Assembly: GCA_017471925.1 (NCBI GenBank)
Contig: JAFURM010000005.1
Location: forward strand, 61,659-125,658
Reading direction: 5' to 3'
DNA from: Bacteroides sp.
GTDB lineage: Bacteria; Bacteroidota; Bacteroidia; Bacteroidales; Bacteroidaceae
Length of the DNA stretch: 64,000 nucleotides
Shown here: piece by piece, positions 54,096 through 62,619 of the stretch
How positions within the stretch are numbered: the stretch's first letter is position 1
How the letters are laid out: each line of letters opens with the position of its first letter
The notes under the pieces: generated by a model
Told to the model about the DNA's origin: nothing
The model's input: only the letters and a program-made list of their open reading frames with translations
Databases searched by the model: none
Program-made: the position numbers and the translations under genes

Positions 54096-54542
54096 ATGGC
54101 ATATAAGGCACTGGACATAGCGAACAAGTTGATATATAAAGCTCAAGAGGATGAGCCGAATGGAGGAGAGCGTTTGACAAACCTGAAACTCCAGAAGATG
54201 CTCTATTATCAACAAGGTTATCACTTGGCCGCATTCGGCACCCCTCTCTTTGAAGAAGATGTGGAGGCTTGGATGTATGGTCCTGTAGTTCCTTGTGTCT
54301 ATGACGTGTATTCCCGATATGGTTCTGCCACATTGCCCGAAACAGATAATCCGATAGAATTGCTTGAAGAGGAAGAAATCCTGTTCAATCAGGTTTATCA
54401 GGCATACCGAGACTTTTCTGCCATTGGTCTGATGAACCGGACGCACAATGAACAACCTTGGCTACAGGCTCTGCCTCATGACCGTGGCACTATCATTCCT
54501 TGTGAAAGTATGAAGTCATATTTCATGACCCAACTGCAATAA
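54096..54542 (+). CDS. Panacea/SocA-type antitoxin (DUF4065)
   Basis: 148 aa. DUF4065/SocA core: RLTNLKLQKMLYYQQGYHLA, LFEEDVEAWMYGPVVPCVYD and a C-terminal MNRTHNEQPWLQALPHDRGT. This Panacea domain is an antitoxin module found with many unrelated toxins. A gene of unknown family follows by 4 bp, the expected toxin position. It has its own promoter, and so stands as an independent unit inside the capsule locus. Confidence 0.87.
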   Translation: MAYKALDIANKLIYKAQEDEPNGGERLTNLKLQKMLYYQQGYHLAAFGTPLFEEDVEAWMYGPVVPCVYDVYSRYGSATLPETDNPIELLEEEEILFNQVYQAYRDFSAIGLMNRTHNEQPWLQALPHDRGTIIPCESMKSYFMTQLQ

Positions 54543-54546
54543 TCGT

Positions 54547-54954
54547 ATGGGTGGGAAGTTCAAAATCAAACCACAGATACCTTCTTCTACTCCTGTCGGA
54601 AAAGTGGCTGAGCAGGTGTCATTCGGTTTTTCAGAACTTCGTGCTTACAGTTATACAGAGGGGAGCAAAGACGGTCGTTTCTTTATAGATTTTCTCGCCC
54701 GATTGAAGAAATTGTGCAGTGTGGATTGGAATACCATCAATGTATCTAATCGCCATTCATTCGGCACAGAGAAGATGTCGGTCAAGAATTTAACGCCAGC
54801 TGCCCGTCAGGCTGTACCTGCAGGTATGGACAGTTTGACAGTTCTTCGTGCAACAGGTGACAATCATGCCTTTCTCGGTTATCGTGAAGGCAATATATTC
54901 CAGATAATCTTCATAGAATATCAGTTTGGAGATGTGTACAGACACTCGCATTAA
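54547..54954 (+). CDS. Candidate toxin partner of the Panacea antitoxin
   Basis: 135 aa, starting MGGKFKIKPQIPSSTPVG. Features: FGFSELRAYSYTEGSKDGRF, RLKKLCSVDWNTINVSNR and the C-terminal FLGYREGNIFQIIFIEYQFG. The family is not recognised, but the size, the 4-bp gap after the antitoxin and the isolated promoter fit a toxin of a PanAT-like pair. No catalytic residues can be assigned; the paired basic and aromatic residues near the C-terminus resemble RelE-type beta sheets only loosely. Confidence 0.55.
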   Translation: MGGKFKIKPQIPSSTPVGKVAEQVSFGFSELRAYSYTEGSKDGRFFIDFLARLKKLCSVDWNTINVSNRHSFGTEKMSVKNLTPAARQAVPAGMDSLTVLRATGDNHAFLGYREGNIFQIIFIEYQFGDVYRHSH

Positions 54955-55129
54955 AGAGCAATATAAAGAAAGTGCTATTTCTGACATCCAAAGCTACAAA
55001 AGAAATGGATTGGAAGAAGCGTTGGAAGATGTGAGAATGGGACGGATATATCAAGCCGAAAGTGTTGAAGACATGTTTGAACAGATATTTGGTAAAGATT
55101 GGCGTAGGGTCTGTGGCCTTTCAGAATAA
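54932..55129 (+). CDS. Small RelB/YefM-like protein
   Basis: 65 aa, overlapping the end of the previous gene. The C-terminal half (GLEEALEDVRMGRIYQAESV, then EDMFEQIFGKDW) matches the C-terminus of RelB/DinJ-type antitoxins. It could be a third member of the TA cluster or a degenerate antitoxin. No toxin-like gene is left after it: the 140 bp to the ATP-grasp gene hold no clear frame on this strand. Start could be at 54926. Confidence 0.5.
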   Translation: MCTDTRIKEQYKESAISDIQSYKRNGLEEALEDVRMGRIYQAESVEDMFEQIFGKDWRRVCGLSE

Positions 55130-55269
55130 AAACATCCTTTTTTCTAATCATATTTTTTAAATCACTTACCACCTCATCTCCGATGTCGGCAATGGGCTTG
55201 TTGTCCATTGCTGAAAGAGACATATTCCTAAACTGATAGGTGGCAAGTCATTCATCCCTTATTTTACAG

Positions 55270-56481
55270 ATGAAAAAAATCCTCCTGTTGGGTGGGTCTG
55301 CCCAACAATTGGTAGCCATCCGTTCCGCCAAGGAATTGGGTTACTACACCGTTGTATGTGACTATCTTCCAGACAATCCGGGACAATACATAGCGGACAA
55401 GTTCTATGGCATCAGTACTACCGATGTAGACGCCGTTTTCGAAGTGGCTAAAAAAGAGCAAGTGGACGGTATCCTGGCATACGCTTCCGACCCGGCCGCA
55501 CTGCCAGCAGCCATTGTGGCCGAACGGTTGGGACTGCCGACGAATCCGTCCAAAAACGTAGAGATACTCGGATTGAAACATCCGTGGCGGAAATTCCTGC
55601 AAGAAAACGGTTTTGCCTGTCCCAAAGTATATCAGTTCCATCCCTCCACACCGCCGGATGAAATCATCACCGCCACAAGGCATTTCATTTTCCCGCTGGT
55701 CGTAAAACCGACGGACTCGTCGGGCAGCAAGGGGGTGACCAAGCTCGATGATTGGACCGGGCTTGAAAAGGCCATAGCCTGGGCCGATTCCTATTCACGC
55801 AACAAGGTCCTGCTGATTGAAGAATACATCCAAAGAGGCTTTCCTTCGGTGATAGGCGGTGACATTTTCGTGTGGGACGGGAAGATAGTCCTGTATGGCG
55901 AGATGGAATGCCTCAGAGACGAGCTTAGAAGCCCGCTAATCCCCATAGGGGAAAAAAAGCCCTTAAAAATCAACGAATTGCAGAAGAATCGCATACACTG
56001 CGAATTACAGCGTGTAGTAACGGCTCTCGACATCCGCTTCGGAGAAATGAATATCGAAATACTACTTGACAAAGATGACCATGTACATTTCCTGGAGTTA
56101 GGGCCTCGGGCAGGCGGGAACATGATACCCATCCAACTCAGCGATGCTTTCGGTATCGATCTGGTGAAAGCCAATGTTCAGGCGGCCATGGGAGAGACTC
56201 CGGACTTCATCGGTACTCCGGTCACCCCTCTTCCTGGATGTTACATGCACTATGTCCTGCACAGCTATGAAGCGGGAACATTCCAAAGCGTGTCCATTGA
56301 CGAAAGCATCAGCCGTTTTGTGTATCGACAGGTCATCTACAAGAAGGAAGGTGACCCGGTAGAGGTCTTTGACGGAGCGGGTAAGGCATTGGGCATCCTG
56401 TTCCTCCATTTCGATACAGTGGACGAAATGGAACATTTCTGCCGGAACCACCATTCACTCATAAGAGTCAATTTGAAATGA
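55270..56481 (+). CDS. ATP-grasp domain ligase
   Basis: 403 aa from MKKILLLGGSAQQLVAI. A pre-ATP-grasp Rossmann-like domain (KILLLGGSAQQL to about 105) is followed by the ATP-grasp domain with PLVVKPTDSSGSKGVTKL and LLIEEYIQRGFPSVIGGD, and metal/phosphate motifs in VHFLELGPRAGGNMI. It forms an amide, thioester or peptide bond using ATP. In this cluster it could activate an amino acid or acid for sugar decoration or for carrier-protein loading. Overlaps the next gene by 4 bp. Confidence 0.87.
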   Translation: MKKILLLGGSAQQLVAIRSAKELGYYTVVCDYLPDNPGQYIADKFYGISTTDVDAVFEVAKKEQVDGILAYASDPAALPAAIVAERLGLPTNPSKNVEILGLKHPWRKFLQENGFACPKVYQFHPSTPPDEIITATRHFIFPLVVKPTDSSGSKGVTKLDDWTGLEKAIAWADSYSRNKVLLIEEYIQRGFPSVIGGDIFVWDGKIVLYGEMECLRDELRSPLIPIGEKKPLKINELQKNRIHCELQRVVTALDIRFGEMNIEILLDKDDHVHFLELGPRAGGNMIPIQLSDAFGIDLVKANVQAAMGETPDFIGTPVTPLPGCYMHYVLHSYEAGTFQSVSIDESISRFVYRQVIYKKEGDPVEVFDGAGKALGILFLHFDTVDEMEHFCRNHHSLIRVNLK

Positions 56482-57431
56482 TGAAGGAAACAGGCGGTTA
56501 CTTTTCGTTGGAACTGTCCCATATAGACAATATGCCCCATTCCGACGGTATATTGTTGAATACCGGCCGTAACGCCATTGAATATATCCTTCGTTCCATA
56601 CTTCCGGATATAAGCAAATTGCATATTCCTTATTTCACCTGCGACACGGTGCTTGAACCATTGGAAAAACTGCATGTTCCTTATGACTTCTACCCTATCA
56701 ATGAAAAATTGGAATTATCTGTCGATATAGAGTTGGAAAAAGGCGAATACCTCTTGTATACCAACTATTACGGAATCAAGGATGCGTATGTGCATGAACT
56801 TGACAGGCGATATTCCAATCAATTGATAGTGGATAACGCCCAAGCCCTTTATTGTCCGGCCACAGGAAAGAGTGCTTACAGTCCCCGCAAATATGTGGGA
56901 ATACCGGATGGAGGTATTGCCTTTACGGACAAAAATGTCACGGAAACATTCGACAGGGACTGCTCATATGACCGTTGCAGTCATCTGCTTAAAAGAGCAG
57001 ACTTGAATGCCGGTGAAGGATATGCAGACTTTCGCACCAACAGTGTAAAATTGAAGAATCAGCCCATCAGGCAAATGTCCAAGTTGACCAAGGCATTGAT
57101 AAACTCAATCGATTTTGAAGCCGTAAAAGAAAAACGGAGAAAGAACTTCCAAATCCTGCATGAGGCATTAGAAAAAAGTAATGGATTACCGATTCCTGAC
57201 ATGGTCAGTTTCGCTTGTCCGTTGATATATCCTTATCTCACAGACGATAGCACATTAAAGAAAAGACTGATTGATAACAAAATCTTCGTTGCCACCTATT
57301 GGCCCAATGTCTTGGAGTGGTGCAAGGAAGATACTTTAGAATTCCGATTGGCAGACAGAGTTATTGCAATCCCTGTTGACCAGAGGTATGGAGAAGAAGA
57401 AATGAAATATATAATAGAAAAGATAATATAA
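56478..57431 (+). CDS. DegT-like PLP-dependent enzyme
   Basis: 317 aa, shorter than typical DegT aminotransferases. PLP fold cues: LLNTGRNAIEYILRSI, YFTCDTVLEPLEKLHVPYDF (two parts), LIVDNAQALYCP and SPRKYVGIPDGGIAF, where the lysine aligns with the PLP lysine of the other aminotransferase in this locus. It is a divergent member, so aminotransfer to a sugar or to another substrate is open. Coupled by overlap to the ATP-grasp gene and 1 bp from the GNAT gene. Confidence 0.75.
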   Translation: MMKETGGYFSLELSHIDNMPHSDGILLNTGRNAIEYILRSILPDISKLHIPYFTCDTVLEPLEKLHVPYDFYPINEKLELSVDIELEKGEYLLYTNYYGIKDAYVHELDRRYSNQLIVDNAQALYCPATGKSAYSPRKYVGIPDGGIAFTDKNVTETFDRDCSYDRCSHLLKRADLNAGEGYADFRTNSVKLKNQPIRQMSKLTKALINSIDFEAVKEKRRKNFQILHEALEKSNGLPIPDMVSFACPLIYPYLTDDSTLKKRLIDNKIFVATYWPNVLEWCKEDTLEFRLADRVIAIPVDQRYGEEEMKYIIEKII

Positions 57432-57432
57432 C

Positions 57433-58044
57433 ATGGAGAATATTTTCTTGCGGGGATTCCAATTGGAAGACCATATTCTGATTAACAAATGGCGTAATGA
57501 CCCGGAGATTCAGAAGTTGGTATCGACATCTTTCAAATATGTCTCATTAGATATTGAGAAAGAATGGGTCAGACAAAAAATGATGGACAATCGGAAAGAT
57601 ATCTATTTGGCTATTTGTTTGAATGATGAAAGCCAACAAATGATTGGATATACATCATTGAACAATATAGACTATATAAACAGGACAGTGATTAGCGGAG
57701 GGATTGTCATCGCTGATAAAAAATATCAGGATGGAATCCTTCGTTTTGAAGTAGGACTAAAGATGCGTGAATTGGCATTCCTTCATTTGAATATGAACAG
57801 ACTGACTGCCGCGTGCATAAAAGAACATTTTATTTCACGAGTGACAATTGAAGCGTCGGGATATGCCTATGAAGGTTGCCGTCGTCAGGCTGTATTTAAG
57901 AATGGTACATATCATGACCAGCTATGCTATTCATTATTACGAGATGAATATTTCAACAAACTTAGTGAAGGATATTATACAATACGTGCATATGCAAAAC
58001 GAATCAAAAATATCAGTGAAAGAATCAAAAACGAAATCAATTAA
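57433..58044 (+). CDS. GNAT family N-acetyltransferase
   Basis: 203 aa. GNAT-type N-terminus FLRGFQLEDHILINKWRNDP, then LAICLNDESQQMIGYTSL, and GLKMRELAFLHLNMNRLTAA (helix 3 region), with a degenerate acetyl-CoA loop. Members of this type acylate amino sugars, sometimes with an ACP-bound donor. It sits directly before an acyl carrier protein gene, which makes an ACP-dependent sugar N-acyltransferase the attractive reading. AT-rich, tightly packed in the operon. Confidence 0.8.
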   Translation: MENIFLRGFQLEDHILINKWRNDPEIQKLVSTSFKYVSLDIEKEWVRQKMMDNRKDIYLAICLNDESQQMIGYTSLNNIDYINRTVISGGIVIADKKYQDGILRFEVGLKMRELAFLHLNMNRLTAACIKEHFISRVTIEASGYAYEGCRRQAVFKNGTYHDQLCYSLLRDEYFNKLSEGYYTIRAYAKRIKNISERIKNEIN

Positions 58045-58056
58045 TTATTCACATTT

Positions 58057-58281
58057 ATGAACTTACAAGAATTTATCGAGAAATTTGCAGAAGCAATTGA
58101 GATTGAAGAAGTGGATAACCTTTCTGGAGAAACGGTGTTCCGTGATTTGGACGAATGGAGTTCTTTGTCTGTGATGCTATTGATTGCATTCTACGACGAG
58201 GAATTTGAAAAAGAAATCGGTGATGCAGCCATTAAAGGATGCACAACCATCGAAGATTTGTATAATCTTGCTATTGCATAA
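58057..58281 (+). CDS. Acyl carrier protein
   Basis: 74-aa acidic helical protein. The phosphopantetheine site is in DEWSSLSVM; S36 is the likely attachment serine (WSSL replaces the usual DSL). Followed by LLIAFYDEEFEKEIGD and TTIEDLYNLAIA. It carries an acyl chain for the neighbouring KASIII and SDR, and is distinct from housekeeping AcpP. Thirteen bases after the GNAT gene. Confidence 0.87.
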   Translation: MNLQEFIEKFAEAIEIEEVDNLSGETVFRDLDEWSSLSVMLLIAFYDEEFEKEIGDAAIKGCTTIEDLYNLAIA

Positions 58282-58296
58282 ATTAGATTACAACCA

Positions 58297-59355
58297 ATGG
58301 CATTTCTGACCTATGAAGGAATCGGTGTGACGGCTATGGCTGCCGCCGTCCCTAAAAGAGTGATCAACAACTACGAATATACCGAACACTTTCCTGCCGA
58401 CCAAGTGAAGGAGGTTGTGGACAAAGTCGGTATTTTCGAACGTCGTTTTGCCGATGAAAATACCTGTTCGTCGGATTTGTGTTATGCGGCTGCTGAAAAA
58501 CTGATAGCAGACAATGAAATCGACCGTTCGGAGATTGACTTGTTAGTGTTCATATCTCAAACTCCGGATTATCGTATGCCGGCCACTTCTATCACGCTGC
58601 AACATCGTTTGGGACTCCCCAATTCATGCATTGCATTCGATATCAATTTGGGGTGTTCCGCATTTATGTACGGGCTATCTGTCGTGTATGGAATGATACA
58701 AAGCGGACATATCCGGAAGGCTTTGATACTAGATGGTGAAACTCGTTCAAAGGTCTATTCTCCGAAAGACCGTCGCAGTGCTTTCATTTTTGGTGATGGG
58801 GGTATTGCAGCATTGGTGGAGTGTGACAAGAAATTCGGGAAAAGTTATTTCTCTCTGAATTCGGATGGTTCTCGTGCAGACTTAATCATGATTAAAGGTG
58901 GAGGTTACCGCCATATGAGTTCAGTCGAAACTTTGCAGGAAAAGGTAGTGGATGAATATGGCAATATCCGCAGTGATGAACAGGGTTATATGAAAGGTGG
59001 CGATGTTTTTAACTTTGTCATCAGGGAAATACCTCGTGACATAAAGAAAACTTTGGAATATGCCGGAAAAACGACGGATGCTTTTGACTACATCGTTTTT
59101 CATCAAGCCAATAACTTCATCAATTCCTATATTGCCAAGAAGATGAAATTGGACATCACCCGTATTCCATCAACCATAGAAAAATACGGGAATACTTCTT
59201 CTGTATCTGTTCCTTTGACAATTGTCAGTGAATTGAAAGATAAACTGAATGGAAACAAGGAGCTTCTTCTCAGTGCATTCGGTGTCGGTATGACATGGGC
59301 AACGGGTATCGTTCCCTTTGTTGATTGTAAAATCAGTGACATAGTAGAAGTATGA
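58297..59355 (+). CDS. 3-oxoacyl-ACP synthase III family protein
   Basis: 352 aa thiolase fold. The catalytic triad is visible: Cys in FDINLGCSAFMYGLS, His in DYIVFHQANNF, Asn in EKYGNTSSVSVPL. It condenses an acyl-CoA with malonyl-ACP. With the preceding ACP and the following SDR it could make a short 3-hydroxyacyl chain. Coupled to the SDR gene by a 4-bp overlap. Length is slightly above FabH average. Confidence 0.92.
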   Translation: MAFLTYEGIGVTAMAAAVPKRVINNYEYTEHFPADQVKEVVDKVGIFERRFADENTCSSDLCYAAAEKLIADNEIDRSEIDLLVFISQTPDYRMPATSITLQHRLGLPNSCIAFDINLGCSAFMYGLSVVYGMIQSGHIRKALILDGETRSKVYSPKDRRSAFIFGDGGIAALVECDKKFGKSYFSLNSDGSRADLIMIKGGGYRHMSSVETLQEKVVDEYGNIRSDEQGYMKGGDVFNFVIREIPRDIKKTLEYAGKTTDAFDYIVFHQANNFINSYIAKKMKLDITRIPSTIEKYGNTSSVSVPLTIVSELKDKLNGNKELLLSAFGVGMTWATGIVPFVDCKISDIVEV

Positions 59356-60116
59356 CGAATAATCCTTTTTCATTGGAAGGAAAAAACATTCTGATAACCG
59401 GTGCCTCATCAGGCATCGGTCGTCAGTGTGCCATCAGTTGTAGTCAAATGGGAGCGAAAGTAATACTTGTTGCTCGAAATGAAGAACGGTTGAAAGAAAC
59501 ACTTGAACAGATGAAAGGTAAAGGACATACCTTTTTCTCACTTGATTTGACAGATTCTGAAAAGCTTTCTTCTTGCATCAATCAGATTGTTGCTGAATAT
59601 GGTCCTTTACATGGAGTACTACATTGTGCAGCGATTTCTACAACCTTGCCTCTAAAACTTATGGAAGAAAAAAAGTTAGAACTCTTTTTCAGAACCAATG
59701 TCTTTTCGGCCATACAGTTGACGAGGGAAGTATGCAAAATGAAGAACTTTTCTAAAGAAGGGGGGAGCATTGTATTCTTTTCTTCTGTTATGGGATGCGT
59801 AGGAGAAAGTGGCAAATCACTTTATTCAATGACCAAAGGAGCATTGATTTCAGGAATGCGTTCATTGGCAGTAGAGTATGCAAAGAAGAAAATACGTTTC
59901 AATTGTGTCTCCCCTGGAGTAATAGTCACTCCCATCAATATGAATCAGCCCTATATGCAAGACCCGATAACGCGTAAGGCAGAGGAAGGCAAGCACCTGC
60001 TCGGATTTGGCAAGACAGAAGATGTGGCCAATGCCTGTATCTACTTACTTAGTGATGCCTCACGTTGGGTTACAGGACAGAATCTGATAGTGAATGGGGG
60101 ATATACGGTAAGATAA
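59352..60116 (+). CDS. Short-chain dehydrogenase/reductase (FabG-like)
   Basis: 254 aa classical SDR. Cofactor motif TGASSGIGRQCA, LHGVLHCAAIS (NNAG-equivalent), catalytic Ser and YxxxK in SSVMGCVGESGKSLYSMTKG and C-terminal VTGQNLIVNGGYTVR. It probably reduces the 3-oxoacyl-ACP made by the preceding enzyme. Last gene of the acyl module. After it, 117 bp include only a 23-codon basic frame (about 60144-60215) of doubtful significance. Confidence 0.9.
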   Translation: MTNNPFSLEGKNILITGASSGIGRQCAISCSQMGAKVILVARNEERLKETLEQMKGKGHTFFSLDLTDSEKLSSCINQIVAEYGPLHGVLHCAAISTTLPLKLMEEKKLELFFRTNVFSAIQLTREVCKMKNFSKEGGSIVFFSSVMGCVGESGKSLYSMTKGALISGMRSLAVEYAKKKIRFNCVSPGVIVTPINMNQPYMQDPITRKAEEGKHLLGFGKTEDVANACIYLLSDASRWVTGQNLIVNGGYTVR

Positions 60117-60233
60117 TTGGAACAATAAATTTATCGGTCCTCCCATGGTGAAGATGGCGAAAAAAATATTGCGGAAGCAGGAATTGATTGAAAGCAAGAC
60201 GAAGCGCAACAAATAAAACTGTAAACAGATGAT

Positions 60234-60512
60234 ATGGCTATCAATATTGTAACATATGATCTCCAGCAAGACGATTCAGGCGAACGTTATGAAAAATTGT
60301 TGGAATTGATAAAAGACGGGAGTGCTTGGGCAAGACTGGGTGGTTCCTCCTATCTGATAGACTGTGAGGACGAGCCTTCCGTATTACGGGATAAATTCAA
60401 AGCAGTATTGAAGAATGGAGATAAGCTATATGTAGGGAGGGTAAGTGCACCAGCTGCATGGATTGGGATGCCGGAGGAGGTCGGGAATTGGATAATAAAG
60501 AAACTAAGTTAA
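60234..60512 (+). CDS. Cas2-like/SinR family small protein
   Basis: 92 aa with the ferredoxin-like pattern of Cas2/VapD-type proteins: strand 1 AINIVTYDL, helix YEKLLELIKD, strands SSYLIDCE, helix SVLRDKFKAVLK and strand DKLYVGRVSA. The conserved early Asp (TYDL) is present. No cas1, other cas gene or CRISPR array is visible, so it is not part of an adaptive system here. Probable orphan nuclease or nuclease-like protein. It is followed 9 bp later by a membrane coiled-coil protein, so the two form a candidate pair. Confidence 0.7.
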   Translation: MAINIVTYDLQQDDSGERYEKLLELIKDGSAWARLGGSSYLIDCEDEPSVLRDKFKAVLKNGDKLYVGRVSAPAAWIGMPEEVGNWIIKKLS

Positions 60513-60521
60513 TGGTTCTAT

Positions 60522-60935
60522 ATGGAAAACAGTAACGACAAGAATAAAGTCCACAAACTTCATTTGATTTATGTGGTTATCATTTCTTTTTTAATTTGTA
60601 CGTGTTGCATATTATTTGTAATTTTTGAATCTCCAAGGGTGAATGAACATGCTTTCAATAATTTTTCATTCGCATCCACCATTACTTCCATTGTATTGGC
60701 CGTCGTTTCAATTGTCTATTCAATCTTTTCCGGATTTACGACCAACCGCAATTTGAACAGTGTTGAAGACATTGAAAAGCGTATTCACGAACAACTGGAC
60801 AAATTCCAGGAGTTGGAAGAACACCTGAAGAAAAGAATGGATGAAGTGAAAAACGATATTCGTAATTTGAAAGACGGGCAGATAGGTACAGATACTGCAA
60901 CAAATAATAATACTCCGGAAACGGGACAAGAATAA
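60522..60935 (+). CDS. Membrane protein with coiled coil
   Basis: 137 aa. Two hydrophobic helices: LIYVVIISFLICTCCILFVI (about 15-34) and SFASTITSIVLAVVSIVYSI (about 48-67), a short loop, then a coiled coil (SVEDIEKRIHEQLDKFQELE to about 115) and a Thr/Asn tail. No enzymatic motif. Paired with the Cas2-like gene by spacing. It could be a membrane anchor or an effector that opens the membrane; the function is unknown. Confidence 0.72.
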   Translation: MENSNDKNKVHKLHLIYVVIISFLICTCCILFVIFESPRVNEHAFNNFSFASTITSIVLAVVSIVYSIFSGFTTNRNLNSVEDIEKRIHEQLDKFQELEEHLKKRMDEVKNDIRNLKDGQIGTDTATNNNTPETGQE

Positions 60936-60941
60936 GTGAAA

Positions 60942-61853
60942 ATGGACAATAGAGAAGTCATGGTAACGATTCGTTGCCTCGCATACAATCACGAGCCTTA
61001 TATTCGCCAATGTTTAGAGGGATTTGTGATGCAAAAGACAAACTTCCGCTTTGAAGCCATTGTGCACGATGATGCTTCGACAGACGGTACAGCAGCGATT
61101 ATCAGGGAATATGCCGAAAAATATCCCGATATTATCAAGCCGATATTTGAAACGGAAAACCAATATTCGAAACGGGATGGAAGTGTCACAAGAATCATGA
61201 ATGCACAGAAACATGGTAAATACGTAGCCATGTGCGAAGGCGATGACTATTGGATTGACCCATTGAAATTGCAGAAGCAGGTGGATTTTCTGGAAGAGAA
61301 TCTGGAATATAGTTTATGTTTTCATCGAGTAAAAACAACCTATGAAAAAGGATGTAATGGAAAAGATGTATTTGCGCACGTAAGACCTGGAGAATATACC
61401 TTAGATTACATATTACGTCGTTGGACAGTCCCTACTGGGAGTATGCTGTTTAGGAAGGAGATATTGGCACACACACCTAAAAATCCTGATTTCAAATATG
61501 GAGACAATGTCTTACTGTTGACTTGCTTCAGTCAAGGAAAAGTATATTGCATTGATGGCGTTCTTGGGGTTTATCGAAGACATTTTGGGGGATGGACTAT
61601 GAATAAACCCCGAGTTGCATTATCAAAGGAACAATATGTACATATCAATGCATTAATAGATAGTTTTTCCAATTTGTCATTGGACTATTTGAACGAAAAG
61701 AAAATTTCTTATGCAGCATATATACAGGTATATGATGAAGAATTATCCACGGAATGGAAACAAAAAATAAGGCACGACTTCAAATTATTTCCTATGAAGT
61801 ATATTATACAATACCTGAAATGCAGAATAAGGAAAATATTGGGACGCAAATGA
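60942..61853 (+). CDS. Family 2 glycosyltransferase
   Basis: 303 aa GT-A fold. N-terminal VTIRCLAYNHEPYIRQCLEG with HDDASTDGT and the DxD region CEGDDYWIDP; QKQVDFLEENL follows. It transfers a sugar from a nucleotide donor during capsule unit assembly. I use the ATG at 60942 rather than the GTG at 60936. The C-terminal 70 residues are basic and could contact the membrane. Confidence 0.88.
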   Translation: MDNREVMVTIRCLAYNHEPYIRQCLEGFVMQKTNFRFEAIVHDDASTDGTAAIIREYAEKYPDIIKPIFETENQYSKRDGSVTRIMNAQKHGKYVAMCEGDDYWIDPLKLQKQVDFLEENLEYSLCFHRVKTTYEKGCNGKDVFAHVRPGEYTLDYILRRWTVPTGSMLFRKEILAHTPKNPDFKYGDNVLLLTCFSQGKVYCIDGVLGVYRRHFGGWTMNKPRVALSKEQYVHINALIDSFSNLSLDYLNEKKISYAAYIQVYDEELSTEWKQKIRHDFKLFPMKYIIQYLKCRIRKILGRK

Positions 61854-61894
61854 TTCTATAATTAAAGAAAAACACTTAAAAAGAAACGACGCAA

Positions 61895-62602
61895 ATGAAT
61901 AATTTGACAATACTCTTAGTCGTATTGGTCGGCATACTATATCTAAAGTGGATTGCCGTCTTTTTCCTTTATATTATGGAGATCTTTTGGTGTCTTTATC
62001 AAAAGCACAAACCATCTCTATTCTACAAGGTATTAGCAATGCCAAGTTATGCATTAATACGTATTTTAAGAAATGGGGGGGGGAGATTTGTTTTGTTTAA
62101 CATTTCAGCAATCCCGTCAAACCACATAAGAAAGCAGCTTTATCGTGGTTTAGGCGTTTCAATAGAGAAGAATGTAACGTTTCACTTTCGTGCAGAAATA
62201 CGAGCACCTTACAAGTTAAAGATTGGACGCGGTACAATTATTGGAGACAATGCTTTACTTGATGCCCGCAGCAGCTTAACTATAGGACGGAATGTGAACT
62301 TATCAAGCAACGTTTCTATCTATACGTTACAACATGATCATCGTGATTCTCACTTCAGATGCCCCGACCCTTCAGTCCGTAAAATGTCGGTAGAGATTGA
62401 TGACCGTGCATGGATAGGCTCAAATGTAGTGGTGTTACCCGGTGTACATATTGGCGAAGGAGCTGTTTGTTGTGCAGGATGTGTTGTAACAAAAGATGTA
62501 CCACCTTATACGGTAGTAGCAGGTATTCCTGCTAAAAAAGTTGGTGAACGCCCACGGGTGTTGGAGTATGAATTTAGTGGAAAAACGTGTAGGTTGTATT
62601 AA
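61895..62602 (+). CDS. Left-handed beta-helix acyltransferase (WbbJ-like)
   Basis: 235 aa. An N-terminal membrane segment (LTILLVVLVGILYLKWIAVF) precedes hexapeptide repeats including IGRGTIIGDNALLDARSSLT, IGRNVNLSSNVSIYTL, IGSNVVVLPGVHIGEGAVCC and VTKDVPPYTVVAGIPAKKVG. The catalytic His region is TLQHDHRD. It O-acetylates a sugar of the capsule unit. Lies between glycosyltransferase and polymerase genes. Confidence 0.9.
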   Translation: MNNLTILLVVLVGILYLKWIAVFFLYIMEIFWCLYQKHKPSLFYKVLAMPSYALIRILRNGGGRFVLFNISAIPSNHIRKQLYRGLGVSIEKNVTFHFRAEIRAPYKLKIGRGTIIGDNALLDARSSLTIGRNVNLSSNVSIYTLQHDHRDSHFRCPDPSVRKMSVEIDDRAWIGSNVVVLPGVHIGEGAVCCAGCVVTKDVPPYTVVAGIPAKKVGERPRVLEYEFSGKTCRLY

Positions 62603-62619
62603 TAAACTAAAAACAAATA

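Noticed and set aside
54975-55223. Minus-strand frame opposite the RelB-like gene (MSLSAMDNKPIADIGDEV)
   Set aside because: No promoter or known family, and it overlaps the better-supported plus-strand gene; possibly a gene fragment, but not supported.
60144-60215. 23-codon basic frame between the SDR and Cas2-like genes
   Set aside because: Too short and without a recognised family; may be chance.
60234-60512. CRISPR-Cas system
   Set aside because: The Cas2-like gene stands alone; no repeat-spacer array, cas1 or effector gene is visible in the window.
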